From Onchocerca volvulus (lineage: Eukaryota > Nematoda > Chromadorea > Rhabditida > Onchocercidae), in the NCBI GenBank assembly GCA_000499405.2, contig HG738139.1, positions 16,468,858 through 16,532,857 of the forward strand: a DNA stretch of 64,000 nt, written 5' to 3'. Of the stretch, positions 63,557 through 64,000 are shown piece after piece. Under the pieces are notes generated by a model. It did no database searches and had not been told where the DNA came from. It saw only the letters and a list, made by a program, of their open reading frames with translations. How positions within the stretch are numbered: the stretch's first letter is position 1; each line of letters begins with the position of its first letter. A program made the position numbers and the translations under genes.

Positions 63557-64000
63557 GTTAGTATTATTTCGTCTTTTTGGCGTTGATAATTTTCCTTCTT
63601 GAAAATATCGCAAAAGAACAAAGTAGTGATCCTTCTGGCGAGCAATGTGAAGGTAGTATTCCTGGCCGTTAGTAATAAGGGAAATGTAATTAATACGAAA
63701 ACATAATGGATGGGTGGATGGATGCGATCAGATGAGTTTCGTCTAATATGTTGATATTCGATGAGTAGAAGATGCATTTGTACCGTAGTAATTGTCATAT
63801 TAATCATTCATTTAGTTATAGAAAAACAGGTAAGAAGGAGATAAAATTATGATCATAAACCAATAAAAGAGATCGTAATAAAGCGAAAAAGAGTAGAATC
63901 AAACAAACAAAATGCTGGTGCCATAACTATTTTATTCACTGACCGTAATATTGGCACTTCCTTTTTTGATCCCGCTGCTAATTTTGTTCCTGTATTATTT
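63557..64000 (+). other. Intron of the GT92 gene, running off the window
   Basis: The stretch follows a GT donor and shows no further GT92-like coding sequence before the window ends. A minus-strand frame at 63457-63807 is antisense to the exon and is not supported. Confidence 0.6.

Noticed and set aside
1..64000. tRNA, rRNA, spliced-leader RNA genes, CRISPR arrays
   Set aside because: I looked for typical tRNA B-box and filarial spliced-leader strings and for regular spacer-repeat arrays and saw none; a covariance-model search (tRNAscan-SE, Infernal) would be decisive.

Overview
The window is AT-rich eukaryotic nuclear DNA from a nematode, most likely a filarial or other spirurid worm. The genes have many short exons with GT..AG introns. 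Several starts sit a few bases after a TTTTAG acceptor, as expected of spliced-leader trans-splicing. A broken fragment of a Rickettsiales/Wolbachia-type lipoyl synthase lies in the DNA. The species call is inference.

Layout. Bases 1-8.4 kb hold no gene I can support, only simple and short tandem repeats. Bases 8.4-13.6 kb are a transposon graveyard. It has several copies of one Helitron-associated repeat, three copies (one of them at 53.2 kb) of a second family, a frameshifted Helitron Rep-region fragment on the + strand, a Helitron helicase tail on the - strand, and between them the lipA fragment. Bases 15.15-20.6 kb carry an 18-exon minus-strand gene whose last 13 exons encode the U3 snoRNP protein MPP10; its first five exons encode a basic N-terminal region of about 285 residues with no MPP10 counterpart. 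Bases 24.7-27.5 kb carry a Kv-type potassium channel gene with S2, S4, S6 and a C-terminal tail but no pore/selectivity-filter exon.

Bases 31.2-46.4 kb are a housekeeping block of three + strand genes that I could assemble exon by exon to complete reading frames: ALG11 (12 exons, 471 residues), YKT6 (5 exons, 200 residues) and N-myristoyltransferase (9 exons, 470 residues). Bases 48.5-50.6 kb carry a minus-strand gene for an unrecognised basic, Ser/Lys-rich protein (5' end not found). Bases 50.6-61.0 kb are gene-poor. The window ends inside a + strand family 92 glycosyltransferase (DUF23) gene that starts at 60,998.

The genes do not form an evident pathway. ALG11 acts at the ER in N-glycan precursor assembly, GT92 enzymes act later on glycans in the Golgi, YKT6 is a lipidated SNARE of the same secretory route, NMT lipidates cytosolic proteins, and MPP10 acts in nucleolar pre-rRNA processing. 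The points most worth a second look are the lipA transfer between Helitron remnants, the N-terminal extension of MPP10, the missing pore exon, and the duplicated splice acceptor in ALG11.
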